From Deltaproteobacteria bacterium (lineage in GTDB: Bacteria; Desulfobacterota; Desulfuromonadia; Desulfuromonadales; Geothermobacteraceae): 14,165 nt of DNA. The stretch spans positions 1-14,165 of the forward strand of contig RFIO01000396.1 of the NCBI GenBank assembly GCA_003695205.1. Reading direction: 5' to 3'. The translations under genes were made by a program, and so were the position numbers. Within the stretch, counting starts at the first letter, position 1. The number at the start of each line of letters is the position of its first letter. Below are positions 1 to 6,381 of this stretch, piece by piece. The notes beneath the pieces are model-generated. The model did not search any database. It had not been told where the DNA came from and saw only the letters and a list, made by a program, of their open reading frames with translations.

Positions 1-216
1 AAGAAGACGGTTTTTCTCTCGCCCGAGGCCATTCGCGTGGAAGACGGCAAGGCGACCGAGCAGGCCGACTGTGTCTGCAAGACCTCGGCGGAGTTTCTCA
101 ACAAGGTCTGGAACGAAGGCTACAAGCCGGGGGTCAAGGATTTTCTCGCCGGCGCCATCAAGTCGAACAACCCGGCGGCGCTGCAGCTGCTGCTGGCCGC
201 CTGCGGCCGAGGCTGA
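1..216 (+). CDS. 3' end of a gene, possibly SCP2-like domain protein (5' truncated by window)
   Basis: Frame 1 is open from the window edge to a TGA at 214-216, giving the last 71 residues of a protein. The segment contains VEDGKATEQADCVCKTS, then an FLNKVWNEGYKPG stretch and KDFLAGAIKSNNPAAL near the C-terminus. This order (a 'G-x-x-ADC' strand, a short acidic helix, then a 'F-x-x-G-x-I-K' strand and a final helix) resembles the C-terminal half of SCP2 sterol-carrier-like domains, where the family has 'aF-x-x-G-k-i-k'. That assignment is pattern recognition on a fragment and could be wrong. No membrane segment or signal is visible in what remains. The gene is followed by an intrinsic terminator and then a separate promoter, so it is probably not transcribed as one unit with rnfABCDGE. 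Confidence 0.55.
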   Translation, partial: KKTVFLSPEAIRVEDGKATEQADCVCKTSAEFLNKVWNEGYKPGVKDFLAGAIKSNNPAALQLLLAACGRG

Positions 217-242
217 ATCGCCAGGTCTGCCAACCGGCGCAC

Positions 243-269
243 GGGGGATCGGATTTCCGGCCCCCTTTT
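243..269 (+). terminator. Rho-independent terminator after the upstream gene
   Basis: GGGGG (243-247) pairs with CCCCC (261-265). Inside it CGGA (250-253) pairs with TCCG (256-259) around a TT loop. TTTT follows at 266-269. It lies 27 bases after the stop codon of the upstream gene, the expected place for its terminator. The U-tract is short, so efficiency is uncertain. Confidence 0.65.
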
Positions 270-305
270 CAGCGTCAACCCAGCGAAAAACAAGCAGAAA
301 GTGCC

Positions 306-326
306 CGGGGACGTTTCGGTTCCCCG
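306..326. repeat. Inverted repeat upstream of the rnf promoter
   Basis: CGGGGA (306-311) and TCCCCG (321-326) form perfect 6-bp arms around a 9-base loop. It ends 13 bases upstream of the -35 element of the rnfA promoter. No T-run follows, so it is not an obvious terminator. It could be a protein-binding site or have no function; with arms this short in GC-rich DNA, chance is possible. Confidence 0.35.
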
Positions 327-339
327 AACAACTATTCAT

Positions 340-369
340 TTGACAGGGCCGCGGGCCCTGTTCTATAAG
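340..369 (+). promoter_or_regulatory. Sigma-70-type promoter for rnfABCDGE
   Basis: TTGACA at 340-345 matches the -35 consensus exactly. TATAAG at 364-369 matches five of six -10 positions. The spacer is 18 bases. Transcription would start near 376, leaving about 29 bases of leader before the rnfA ATG at 405. This is the best promoter match in the window and sits directly in front of a six-gene operon. Confidence 0.75.
343..361. promoter_or_regulatory. Candidate operator: inverted repeat filling the rnf promoter spacer
   Basis: CAGGGCC (344-350) and GGCCCTG (354-360) are perfect inverted arms around GCG. A343 and T361 extend the pairing to 8 bp. The repeat begins inside the -35 hexamer and ends three bases before the -10 hexamer, so a dimeric protein bound here would block RNA polymerase. 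A transcript hairpin is less likely to matter, because these bases lie upstream of the expected start site and no U-tract follows. The regulator is unknown. Confidence 0.5.
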
Positions 370-404
370 ACCTGGTCTGACCAATTTCAGGGGAGCTGAA
401 GCTG

Positions 405-986
405 ATGGTTGAACTGGTCCTGATCCTGGTCAGCGCGATTTTCGTCAACAACTTCGTGCTGGCCCGTTTTCTCGGTATCTGCCCCTTCCTCGGGGTGTCG
501 AAGAAGGTCGATACCGCGCTTGGCATGGGCATGGCGGTTACATTCGTCATGACCGTTGCCGCCGTGGTGACCTGGTTCATTCAGTACTTTATCCTCGTCC
601 CCTTCAATATCGAATATCTGCAGACCATAGCGTTCATCCTGGTCATCGCCTCGCTGGTGCAGCTGGTTGAAATGGCGGTGCAGAAGCTCAGCCCGGTGCT
701 CTATCAGGCCCTGGGTATTTTTCTGCCGCTGATTACCACCAACTGCGCTGTGCTTGGTCTGGCCGTTCTGAATATCCAGAAGAGCTATTCCTTTCTTGAA
801 AGCGTGGTGTTCGCCATCGGCGCGGCCCTGGGTTTCACCCTGGCGATGGTGCTGTTCGCCGGCCTGCGCGAGCGCATCGACCTGTGCCCGGTACCGCGCA
901 GCTTTCGCGGTACCGCCATCGCGCTGGTGACCGCCGGCCTGCTGTCCCTGGCTTTCATGGGATTTGCCGGGCTGGTGAAGGGATAG
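405..986 (+). CDS. rnfA: Rnf complex membrane subunit RnfA
   Basis: Integral membrane subunit of the Rnf ferredoxin:NAD+ oxidoreductase, which couples electron transfer between reduced ferredoxin and NAD+ to Na+ or H+ translocation. The 193-residue protein is almost entirely hydrophobic, with about six membrane segments, and has the usual family length. It contains FLGICPFLGVSK with Cys26 and TTNCAVLGLA with Cys114. In the family these cysteines, with the equivalent pair in RnfE, hold a [2Fe-2S] cluster within the membrane. The ATG at 405 is preceded by AGGGGAGC at 389-396, a good ribosome site, and nothing upstream in frame looks coding. It is the first gene of the operon, 19 bases before rnfB. 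Assignment is firm; RsxA is the synonym in enteric bacteria. Confidence 0.96.
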   Translation: MVELVLILVSAIFVNNFVLARFLGICPFLGVSKKVDTALGMGMAVTFVMTVAAVVTWFIQYFILVPFNIEYLQTIAFILVIASLVQLVEMAVQKLSPVLYQALGIFLPLITTNCAVLGLAVLNIQKSYSFLESVVFAIGAALGFTLAMVLFAGLRERIDLCPVPRSFRGTAIALVTAGLLSLAFMGFAGLVKG

Positions 987-1005
987 CAAAGGACGTGAAC
1001 CGCAT

Positions 1006-1875
1006 ATGATTGCTGCTGTTGTCAGTCTGGGTGGCATCGGCCTGGCCGCGGCTCTGGCCCTCGGCGCTGCCGCCCGCAAGTTCGCTGTCGAGGTCGACCC
1101 GCGCGAAGCCGCCATTCTTGAAGTCCTTTCCGGGGCCAATTGCGGTGCCTGTGGCTACCCCGGCTGCAGTGCCTACGCCAAGGCCGTTGTCGAAGAAGGC
1201 GTGTCGCCGGCGCTCTGCACGCCAGGCGGACAGGCGACCATTGAGGCCATTGCCGGCATCATGGGTGTGAGTGCCGAGGCCTCCGAGCCCGAGGTGGCCG
1301 TGGTGCGCTGCCAGGGGGACAACCGCAAGGCGCAGCTCAAGTACCGCTATCTGGGCCTGGTCGACTGCAACGCAGCGCAGCGGGTGGCCGATGGCCCCAA
1401 GGCTTGCCCCGGCGGCTGCCTGGGGCTCGGCAGTTGTGAGCGGGCCTGCCCCTTCGGCGCCATCGAGATGACCCCCGATGGGCTGGCCGTTATCAACAGG
1501 GAACTGTGTACCGGATGCCGCAAGTGCGTCTCGGTTTGCCCGCGCAATGTCATAGCCATGACGCCGCGTTCAGCCACCACCCATGTGCTCTGCAACAGTC
1601 ACGACAAGGGCGCGGTTGTGCGCAAGTACTGCCAGGTCGGTTGCATCGCCTGCCAGATCTGCAAGAAGAACGCGCCGGAAGCCTATGTGATCGAGGACTT
1701 CCTTGCCCGGGTGGTCTACGAGCACCACGATCAGGCTGGCCCCGGTGTGGAGAAATGTCCGACCAGCTGTATTCGTGATTTCCGTTTCGGTTACCCGGAG
1801 GGGAGCAGTTTCGGAGGCGGTGAGCTTCCTTCGGAGAAAAATGCCCCCGACGAGGGGACAGGAACGGCAGGATAG
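1006..1875 (+). CDS. rnfB: Rnf complex ferredoxin-like subunit RnfB (extended form)
   Basis: RnfB accepts electrons from reduced ferredoxin on the cytoplasmic side and is anchored by one N-terminal membrane segment (about residues 3-24). Residues 46-71 hold the four-cysteine Fe-S domain (GANCGACGYPGC with Cys46, 49, 54, and Cys71). A ferredoxin region follows, with Cys134, 138, 144, 148 and a standard CTGCRKCVSVCP at Cys168, 171, 174, 178. A further cysteine set at 196, 209, 213, 216, 219, 251, 255 suggests at least one more cluster. At 289 residues it is about 100 longer than the enteric RsxB and closer in size to clostridial RnfB. The last 25 residues are low-complexity and polar. AAAGGA at 988-993 is the likely ribosome site. 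Family assignment is firm; the cluster count is inferred. Confidence 0.95.
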   Translation: MIAAVVSLGGIGLAAALALGAAARKFAVEVDPREAAILEVLSGANCGACGYPGCSAYAKAVVEEGVSPALCTPGGQATIEAIAGIMGVSAEASEPEVAVVRCQGDNRKAQLKYRYLGLVDCNAAQRVADGPKACPGGCLGLGSCERACPFGAIEMTPDGLAVINRELCTGCRKCVSVCPRNVIAMTPRSATTHVLCNSHDKGAVVRKYCQVGCIACQICKKNAPEAYVIEDFLARVVYEHHDQAGPGVEKCPTSCIRDFRFGYPEGSSFGGGELPSEKNAPDEGTGTAG

Positions 1876-1886
1876 AGAAGAGACAC

Positions 1887-3203
1887 ATGCGTCTGAAGAC
1901 CTTTTCCGGCGGTCTGCATCCGCCTGACAGCAAGGAGTTCTCCGCGGGGTGCCCCATTGAGGACTGTCCCCTGCCCGAAGAGCTGGTGGTCCCGTTGTCC
2001 CAGCATATCGGCGCTCCGGCCAAGCCCGTGGTCCAGGTTGGCGACAGGGTGCTCAGGGGACAGGTGATCGGCGAGTCGGGTGGATTCGTCTCGGTCCCCG
2101 TTCACGCCCCGACCTCGGGCGAGGTGGTGGCTGTCGAGCCGCGGTTACATCCGTCGGGCCGCGAGTTGCCGGCGGTGGTGATTCGTGTCGACGGTGAAGA
2201 TTCGGCGGCCGAGCCAATGTCCGCGCTCGATCCTGCCACGGCGGAGCCGGATGCCCTGAAAGACCGCATTCGCGAAGCAGGCATTGTCGGTATGGGTGGG
2301 GCGACCTTCCCGACCCATGTCAAACTCAGCCCGCCGCCGGAAAAACCGATCGACACCTTGATTCTCAACGGGGTCGAATGCGAGCCCTTCCTGACGGCCG
2401 ATCATCGGCTGATGCTGGAAGAGGGGGAGAAAATCCTCGATGGCATTGCCGTGCTGCAACGCATCCTCGGGGTTGAAAAGACTTATCTCGGCATCGAGGC
2501 CAACAAGCCGGATGCCATTGACCAGATGAGTGCCCTCTGCTCCGGGCGGAACATCGAGGTTGTGCCACTGGAGGTCAAATATCCGCAGGGGGCGGAAAAA
2601 CAGCTGATCTGCGCCATCACGGGACGCGAGGTCCCCTCGGGGGGGCTGCCGATGGATGTCGGTGTTGTGGTGCAGAACGTCGGCACCTGTGCCGCCATTG
2701 CCGACGCGGTGCTGCGGGGTTTGCCCCTGGTGGAGCGTATAGCTACTGTTTCCGGCGATGCGGTCGTTCAGCCGAAAAATTTGCGTATCCGTGTCGGCAT
2801 GTCGCTGGCGCACCTGGTCGAGATCTGCGGCGGCACCCGGGTGGAGCCGGCCAAGATCATCATGGGTGGGCCGATGATGGGCATGGCCCAACTCTCGCTC
2901 GATGTCCCCGCCACGCGTGGCACGTCAGGGCTGCTGCTGTTCAGTGAAGAAAAGGTGGTGCGGCGCCCCGAGGGGCCTTGCATCCGCTGCGCCCGATGCG
3001 TGCAGGCCTGTCCGGCGCGCCTGCTGCCGACCACCATCGCCGCCTATACCCGGCTCGACATGATGGACGAGGCCGAGCAGCTCGGTGCCCTGGACTGCAT
3101 TGAGTGCGGCTGCTGTTCCTATATCTGTCCGGCGGCTCTGCCGCTGGTGCAAACCATCCGTCACGCCAAGGCGGCCATCATGGCCCGGCGCAGAAAGGGT
3201 TGA
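1887..3203 (+). CDS. rnfC: Rnf complex NADH/FMN subunit RnfC
   Basis: RnfC is the peripheral subunit where NAD+ is reduced or NADH oxidised; it carries FMN and two [4Fe-4S] clusters. The 438-residue protein opens with the family's GGLHPPDSKE motif, then a barrel-sandwich region. The glycine-rich GIVGMGGATFPTHVKL at about 132-147 and NGVECEP just after it are the FMN/NADH-binding segments, related to NuoF. Near the C-terminus CIRCARCVQACP (Cys365, 368, 371, 375) and CIECGCCSYICP (Cys404, 407, 410, 414) are two complete cluster motifs. It stops after these, lacking the long Ala/Lys-rich tail of the enteric RsxC. The start at 1887 is 11 bases after rnfB, with a purine-rich AGAGAAGAGA upstream as a weak ribosome site, consistent with translation following on from rnfB. 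Confidence 0.95.
   Translation: MRLKTFSGGLHPPDSKEFSAGCPIEDCPLPEELVVPLSQHIGAPAKPVVQVGDRVLRGQVIGESGGFVSVPVHAPTSGEVVAVEPRLHPSGRELPAVVIRVDGEDSAAEPMSALDPATAEPDALKDRIREAGIVGMGGATFPTHVKLSPPPEKPIDTLILNGVECEPFLTADHRLMLEEGEKILDGIAVLQRILGVEKTYLGIEANKPDAIDQMSALCSGRNIEVVPLEVKYPQGAEKQLICAITGREVPSGGLPMDVGVVVQNVGTCAAIADAVLRGLPLVERIATVSGDAVVQPKNLRIRVGMSLAHLVEICGGTRVEPAKIIMGGPMMGMAQLSLDVPATRGTSGLLLFSEEKVVRRPEGPCIRCARCVQACPARLLPTTIAAYTRLDMMDEAEQLGALDCIECGCCSYICPAALPLVQTIRHAKAAIMARRRKG
3192..3199 (+). promoter_or_regulatory. Ribosome-binding site that sets the GTG start of rnfD
   Basis: AGAAAGGG ends six bases before GTG at 3206. It lies within the last codons of rnfC, whose stop is at 3201-3203. No ATG in the rnfD frame is as well placed: the only in-frame ATG upstream, at 3104, would give a 34-residue extension buried in rnfC with no resemblance to RnfD. 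Confidence 0.65.
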
Positions 3204-3205
3204 TC

Positions 3206-4207
3206 GTGTCGTCTCCGGTCTATCTTTCAAGTTCTCCGCATATCGCCTCGCCGGTCGATACCGCGCAGATCATGCGTCAGGTGATCTTCGCCCTGCTGCC
3301 GGCCTGCGCGGTGGCGGTCTACATGTTCGGCCTGCCGGCACTTGTGACCCTGGTGCTGTGTACGGCCGGCTGTATCGGTTTTGAGGCTGGCTGTCAGAAG
3401 CTGATGCGCCGCCCCGTCGCCATCGCCGACGGCAGCGCCGCGCTGACCGGCATCCTGCTGGCGATGAACCTGCCGCCCTCAAGTCCCTGGTGGCTCAGCC
3501 TGCTCGGCGCCTTTGTCGCCATTGTCATTGCCAAGCAGATCTACGGAGGTCTTGGCTACAATCCCTTCAATCCAGCCCTGGTGGCCCGGGTGGTGCTGCT
3601 CATCTCCTTTCCGGTGCAGATGACCACCTGGACGGCGCCGACTCCCATCGGTTCCGGTCTTGATGCCGTAACCACCGCTACGCCCCTGGGACGTGCCAAG
3701 GAGGCGGTGATGTTGCACGGCGCGCTGCCTGCCGACCTGCCCTCCGGTTTCCTGGGCAGCTTTCTGGGCGATATCGGCGGCTGCCTCGGCGAAGTATCGG
3801 TTTTTGCCCTGCTGCTTGGTGGCCTGTTTCTGTTGTGGAAGAGGGTGATCAGCTGGCACATCCCCGTCAGTTTTGTCGGTACGGTGATTGTCCTGTCAGG
3901 CATTTTCTGGCTGGTCGATCCGCAACGCTATCCGGACCCTCTGTTTCATCTGGTCACCGGTGGTCTGATGCTCGGGGCCTTCTTCATGGCCACCGACATG
4001 GTCACCAGCCCGGTCACCACGAAAGGGATGCTGGTCTTTGGCGTTGGTTGCGGCCTGCTGACGGTGCTGATTCGCCTGTTCGGCGGCTACCCTGAAGGGG
4101 TCTCCTTTGCCATCCTGCTGATGAATGCCGCCACGCCGCTGATCGATCGTTACCTGAAACCAAAGAAGTTCGGCCTAGTGCAGGAAAAGGGAGGCGCCCA
4201 TGCGTGA
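3206..4207 (+). CDS. rnfD: Rnf complex membrane flavoprotein subunit RnfD
   Basis: RnfD is an integral membrane subunit related to NqrB, with an FMN attached through a phosphoester bond to a threonine; it is part of the ion-translocating core. From the GTG at 3206 the protein is 333 residues and begins SSPVYLSSSPHIASPVDTAQ, the usual RnfD N-terminus. The motif DAVTTATPLG places the expected flavinylated threonine at about residue 159. Multiple hydrophobic helices surround it, with a loop near 'GGLGYNPFNPALVARV' that is also conserved in NqrB. The start lies two bases after the rnfC stop, and the 3' end overlaps rnfG by 8 bases, so translation of C, D and G is probably coupled. Family is certain; the start is well supported but not proven. 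Confidence 0.93.
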   Translation: MSSPVYLSSSPHIASPVDTAQIMRQVIFALLPACAVAVYMFGLPALVTLVLCTAGCIGFEAGCQKLMRRPVAIADGSAALTGILLAMNLPPSSPWWLSLLGAFVAIVIAKQIYGGLGYNPFNPALVARVVLLISFPVQMTTWTAPTPIGSGLDAVTTATPLGRAKEAVMLHGALPADLPSGFLGSFLGDIGGCLGEVSVFALLLGGLFLLWKRVISWHIPVSFVGTVIVLSGIFWLVDPQRYPDPLFHLVTGGLMLGAFFMATDMVTSPVTTKGMLVFGVGCGLLTVLIRLFGGYPEGVSFAILLMNAATPLIDRYLKPKKFGLVQEKGGAHA

Positions 4208-4805
4208 GACTTTGCGACTGGCGCTGGTGCTGACCCTGATTGCCGCCGGGGCCGGCCTGATTCTGGCCCAGGTGGAGAAAGTTACGCGCGCGCCGATTGC
4301 CGAACAGCGGCGCCTGGAGATGGTGCGCGCCCTGCAGGCGGTGCTGCCGTCATTCGACAACAGCCCCGACGCGGAAACGCGTGTCCTTCAGGTCGGGACC
4401 GACAAGAAGGGCCAGCCGGTTGAACGCACCTTCTTTCTCGGGCGCAGTCAGGGGAAATTGTCCGGCATCGCCTTCAAGGTGACAGCCCCTGACGGATACA
4501 GCGGCAATATCGACATCATGGTCGGAATCGATCCCGGTGAGAAACTGAGCGGTATTGAGATCCTGTCCCATGCCGAGACCCCCGGGTTGGGTGCGAAGAT
4601 TGTCGAACCCGATTTCAAGGCCCAGTTCAAGGGCAGGGGACTGGACAATGCCGACTGGCGCGTCAAGAAGGATGGCGGCGACTTTGACCAGATCACAGGG
4701 GCCACCATTTCCCCGCGGGCGGTCGTAGGCGCCATTCGTTCCGGCCTGGAATTTTACCGGCAGCACCGGGACGAGATCACCGGGGCGAAGGAGGCGGTGC
4801 AATGA
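4200..4805 (+). CDS. rnfG: Rnf complex FMN-carrying subunit RnfG
   Basis: RnfG is anchored by one N-terminal membrane segment (about residues 6-24), with the rest on the outer face of the membrane; it carries a covalently bound FMN. The protein has 201 residues, typical of the family. ITGATISPRAV contains the flavinylation signature, with the modified threonine at about residue 169. HAETPGLGAKI, a conserved FMN-binding-domain stretch, lies about 45 residues earlier. The ATG at 4200 overlaps the end of rnfD by 8 bases with GGGAGG just upstream, and the TGA overlaps the rnfE ATG by 4 bases. Attachment of FMN would need an ApbE-type flavin transferase, which is not encoded in this window. Confidence 0.94.
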   Translation: MRETLRLALVLTLIAAGAGLILAQVEKVTRAPIAEQRRLEMVRALQAVLPSFDNSPDAETRVLQVGTDKKGQPVERTFFLGRSQGKLSGIAFKVTAPDGYSGNIDIMVGIDPGEKLSGIEILSHAETPGLGAKIVEPDFKAQFKGRGLDNADWRVKKDGGDFDQITGATISPRAVVGAIRSGLEFYRQHRDEITGAKEAVQ

Positions 4806-5401
4806 GCCTGGCTGACAACTTCATCCGTGGTCTTTGGCGGGAAAACCCCGTTTTCAAGCTTCTGCTGGGCATGTGTCCGACCCTGGCGGTCACGACCTCG
4901 GCTGAAAACGGTATCGGCATGGGGCTGGCAACCACTTTCGTGCTGGTCTGTTCCAATATCACCATCGCCCTGATGCGCAAGCTGATCCCCTCCGGGGTGC
5001 GCATCCCGGCGTTCATCGTCGTCATTGCCTCGTTTGTGACCGTGGTTCAACTGTGCATGGAGGCGTTTGTCTACGACCTGTACAAGGCTCTCGGCATCTT
5101 CATTCCGCTGATCGTGGTCAACTGCCTGATCCTTGGCCGTGCCGAAGCCTTCGCGTCCAAGAACGGGGTTGTTTCTTCCATTGCCGACGGTCTGGGCATG
5201 GGGCTCGGGTTCACTCTGGGCCTTTTCATTCTCGGCAGTGTGCGGGAACTGCTCGGTTCCGGCAGCCTGCTTGGAGTCAGCCTTTTCGGTAGCGGCTACC
5301 AGCCATTCCTGCTGATGATTCTGCCTCCGGGGGCGTTTATCGCTCTCGGTCTGCTTTTGGCAGGGATGAACCGCTTCGAACAGATGCGTTCGCGCCAGTA
5401 A
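4802..5401 (+). CDS. rnfE: Rnf complex membrane subunit RnfE
   Basis: RnfE is a homologue of RnfA and pairs with it in the membrane in opposite orientation; together they hold a [2Fe-2S] cluster. The 199-residue protein is hydrophobic with about six membrane segments. Cys25 in GMCPTLAVTTSAENG and Cys108 in VVNCLILGRAEAF match the positions of the RnfA cysteines 26 and 114. It begins in an ATGA overlap with the rnfG stop and closes the operon, giving the order A-B-C-D-G-E. No nth or other extra gene follows. Its last 65 bases overlap the 3' end of the diguanylate cyclase gene on the other strand. Family is certain. Confidence 0.95.
   Translation: MSLADNFIRGLWRENPVFKLLLGMCPTLAVTTSAENGIGMGLATTFVLVCSNITIALMRKLIPSGVRIPAFIVVIASFVTVVQLCMEAFVYDLYKALGIFIPLIVVNCLILGRAEAFASKNGVVSSIADGLGMGLGFTLGLFILGSVRELLGSGSLLGVSLFGSGYQPFLLMILPPGAFIALGLLLAGMNRFEQMRSRQ
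5337..5401. other. Convergent 3' overlap of rnfE and the diguanylate cyclase gene
   Basis: rnfE ends at 5401 on the plus strand, while the cyclase gene on the minus strand ends with TAA at 5339-5337. The last 21 codons of each gene therefore lie opposite the other. The cyclase tail over this stretch lies beyond the GGDEF fold. No intrinsic terminator for either gene is visible between them, so the transcripts are probably complementary at their 3' ends. Confidence 0.85.
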
Positions 5402-6317
5402 TCTCTTCCACGTCTCCGGGTCCGAAGTAGGTGACCCGGTTGCGTCCCGCCTGCTTGGACCGGTACAGGGCCCGGTCCGCCCGTTCGATCAGTGATTCGG
5501 TCGAATCCTCAGCCACCACGCTGGCGACACCGAAGCTGGCGCTCAGCGGTTCCCCCGTGGTCGGACAGAGATCGGATGCGAGTTGCCGGCGCAGTTTTTC
5601 GGCTGTTCGTACTGCCTCTTCGGCGCCGGTGGTCGGCAGCAGGATGAGAAACTCCTCGCCGCCGAACCGGCTGATGGTGTCGACCTTGCGCAGCTCTGTC
5701 CTCAGGGTGTCAGCAAACCAGCGCAGGGTGCGGTCGCCAATCCGGTGCCCGTGGCGGTCGTTGACCTGCTTGAAGAAATCGATATCGGTGAAGATGACGG
5801 AGAAGGCCTCGCCGTAGCGCTGGTAGCGGTCGAATTCGGCTTTCGCAAGTTCCAGGAAGGCCCTGCGGTTGGGGACGCCGGTGAGCAGGTCGATGCGGAC
5901 CTGTTTCTGCAGCTGCCGGTTGAGGTTCTCAACGCGAACCCTGTCGCTGGCGTCGGAGAAGATTTCGATGGCGCCGATGATCTCGCCCTTGTCATCGTAG
6001 ACCGGCCGCGTTCTGACGTCGACCGGCAGCCGGTGTCCGTCCCGATGGCGCAGGAAGACCCTTTCGGATATTCCCTTGCCGCCTTGCATGGCCCGGTTGA
6101 GCGGACAGTTCCCCTCGCACAGGGGGGTCAGGTCACAATCGATGTGGTCGAGCCCCGAAGCGGCACAGCATTTTTCCACGATATCGTCGGCCCGGTAACC
6201 GGTCAGCTGCTCGGCGGCCCGGTTCCAGTAGAGAATGCGTCGGTTTCGGTCGACGAAGTAGACCCCCTCGGCGAGGTGGTCAAGCATCTGTCTATAGAAA
6301 TGATCGGGCAGGGGCAT
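5337..6317 (-). CDS. PAS-GGDEF diguanylate cyclase with cysteine-rich sensor
   Basis: Predicted to make cyclic di-GMP from two GTP. Residues 5-125 form a PAS domain (AEGVYFVDRNRRILYWNRAA near the start, and a GEIIGAIEIFSD end strand), and about 140-300 form the GGDEF domain. The catalytic motif is FGGEEF (GGEEF 219-223) with FTDIDFFK (Asp178, Asp180) for metal binding, so the enzyme should be active. RKVD at 210-213, five residues before GGEEF, is an intact product-inhibition (I) site. The PAS domain carries Cys50, 51, 61, 67 and 71, a possible redox, metal or cofactor site. No membrane segment is seen, so it should be cytosolic. The ATG at 6317 has AAGGA a few bases upstream. It follows the hybrid kinase gene by 64 bases on the same strand, so the two may be co-transcribed. 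Confidence 0.9.
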   Translation of the reverse strand: MPLPDHFYRQMLDHLAEGVYFVDRNRRILYWNRAAEQLTGYRADDIVEKCCAASGLDHIDCDLTPLCEGNCPLNRAMQGGKGISERVFLRHRDGHRLPVDVRTRPVYDDKGEIIGAIEIFSDASDRVRVENLNRQLQKQVRIDLLTGVPNRRAFLELAKAEFDRYQRYGEAFSVIFTDIDFFKQVNDRHGHRIGDRTLRWFADTLRTELRKVDTISRFGGEEFLILLPTTGAEEAVRTAEKLRRQLASDLCPTTGEPLSASFGVASVVAEDSTESLIERADRALYRSKQAGRNRVTYFGPGDVEEITGANASVRSGSSLPKADRER

Positions 6318-6330
6318 GGCGATCCTTGAG

Positions 6331-6346
6331 AATCAATTTTAATCAA
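6331..6346. repeat. Short tandem direct repeat upstream of the diguanylate cyclase
   Basis: AATCAA occurs at 6331-6336 and again at 6341-6346, exactly 10 bases apart, in the 64-base gap between the kinase and cyclase genes. Read on the gene strand it is TTGATT-AAAA-TTGATT, ending 13 bases before the ATG. One-turn spacing suits a protein binding one face of the helix, but the site is short and may be chance. Confidence 0.3.
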
Positions 6347-6381
6347 GTCTAGCAGCCCCGCCGGATCCTGTCAGTCGAATC

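Noticed and set aside
387..1139. Open frame (250 codons) on the minus strand
   Set aside because: Antisense to rnfA and the start of rnfB; the translation is a His/Gln/Arg-rich composition typical of shadow frames.
3104..3205. Upstream extension of rnfD within rnfC
   Set aside because: The extra residues are a frame-shifted reading of the last RnfC cluster; the GTG at 3206 gives the conserved RnfD N-terminus.
5416..5439. Inverted repeat CCGGGT / ACCCGG just after rnfE, as a possible rnf terminator
   Set aside because: The arms are only 6 bp with a 12-base loop, no T-run follows, and the sequence is inside the coding region of the cyclase gene.
5583..6329. Open frame (248 codons) on the plus strand
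   Set aside because: Antisense shadow of the PAS-GGDEF gene; the translation shows no recognisable domain.
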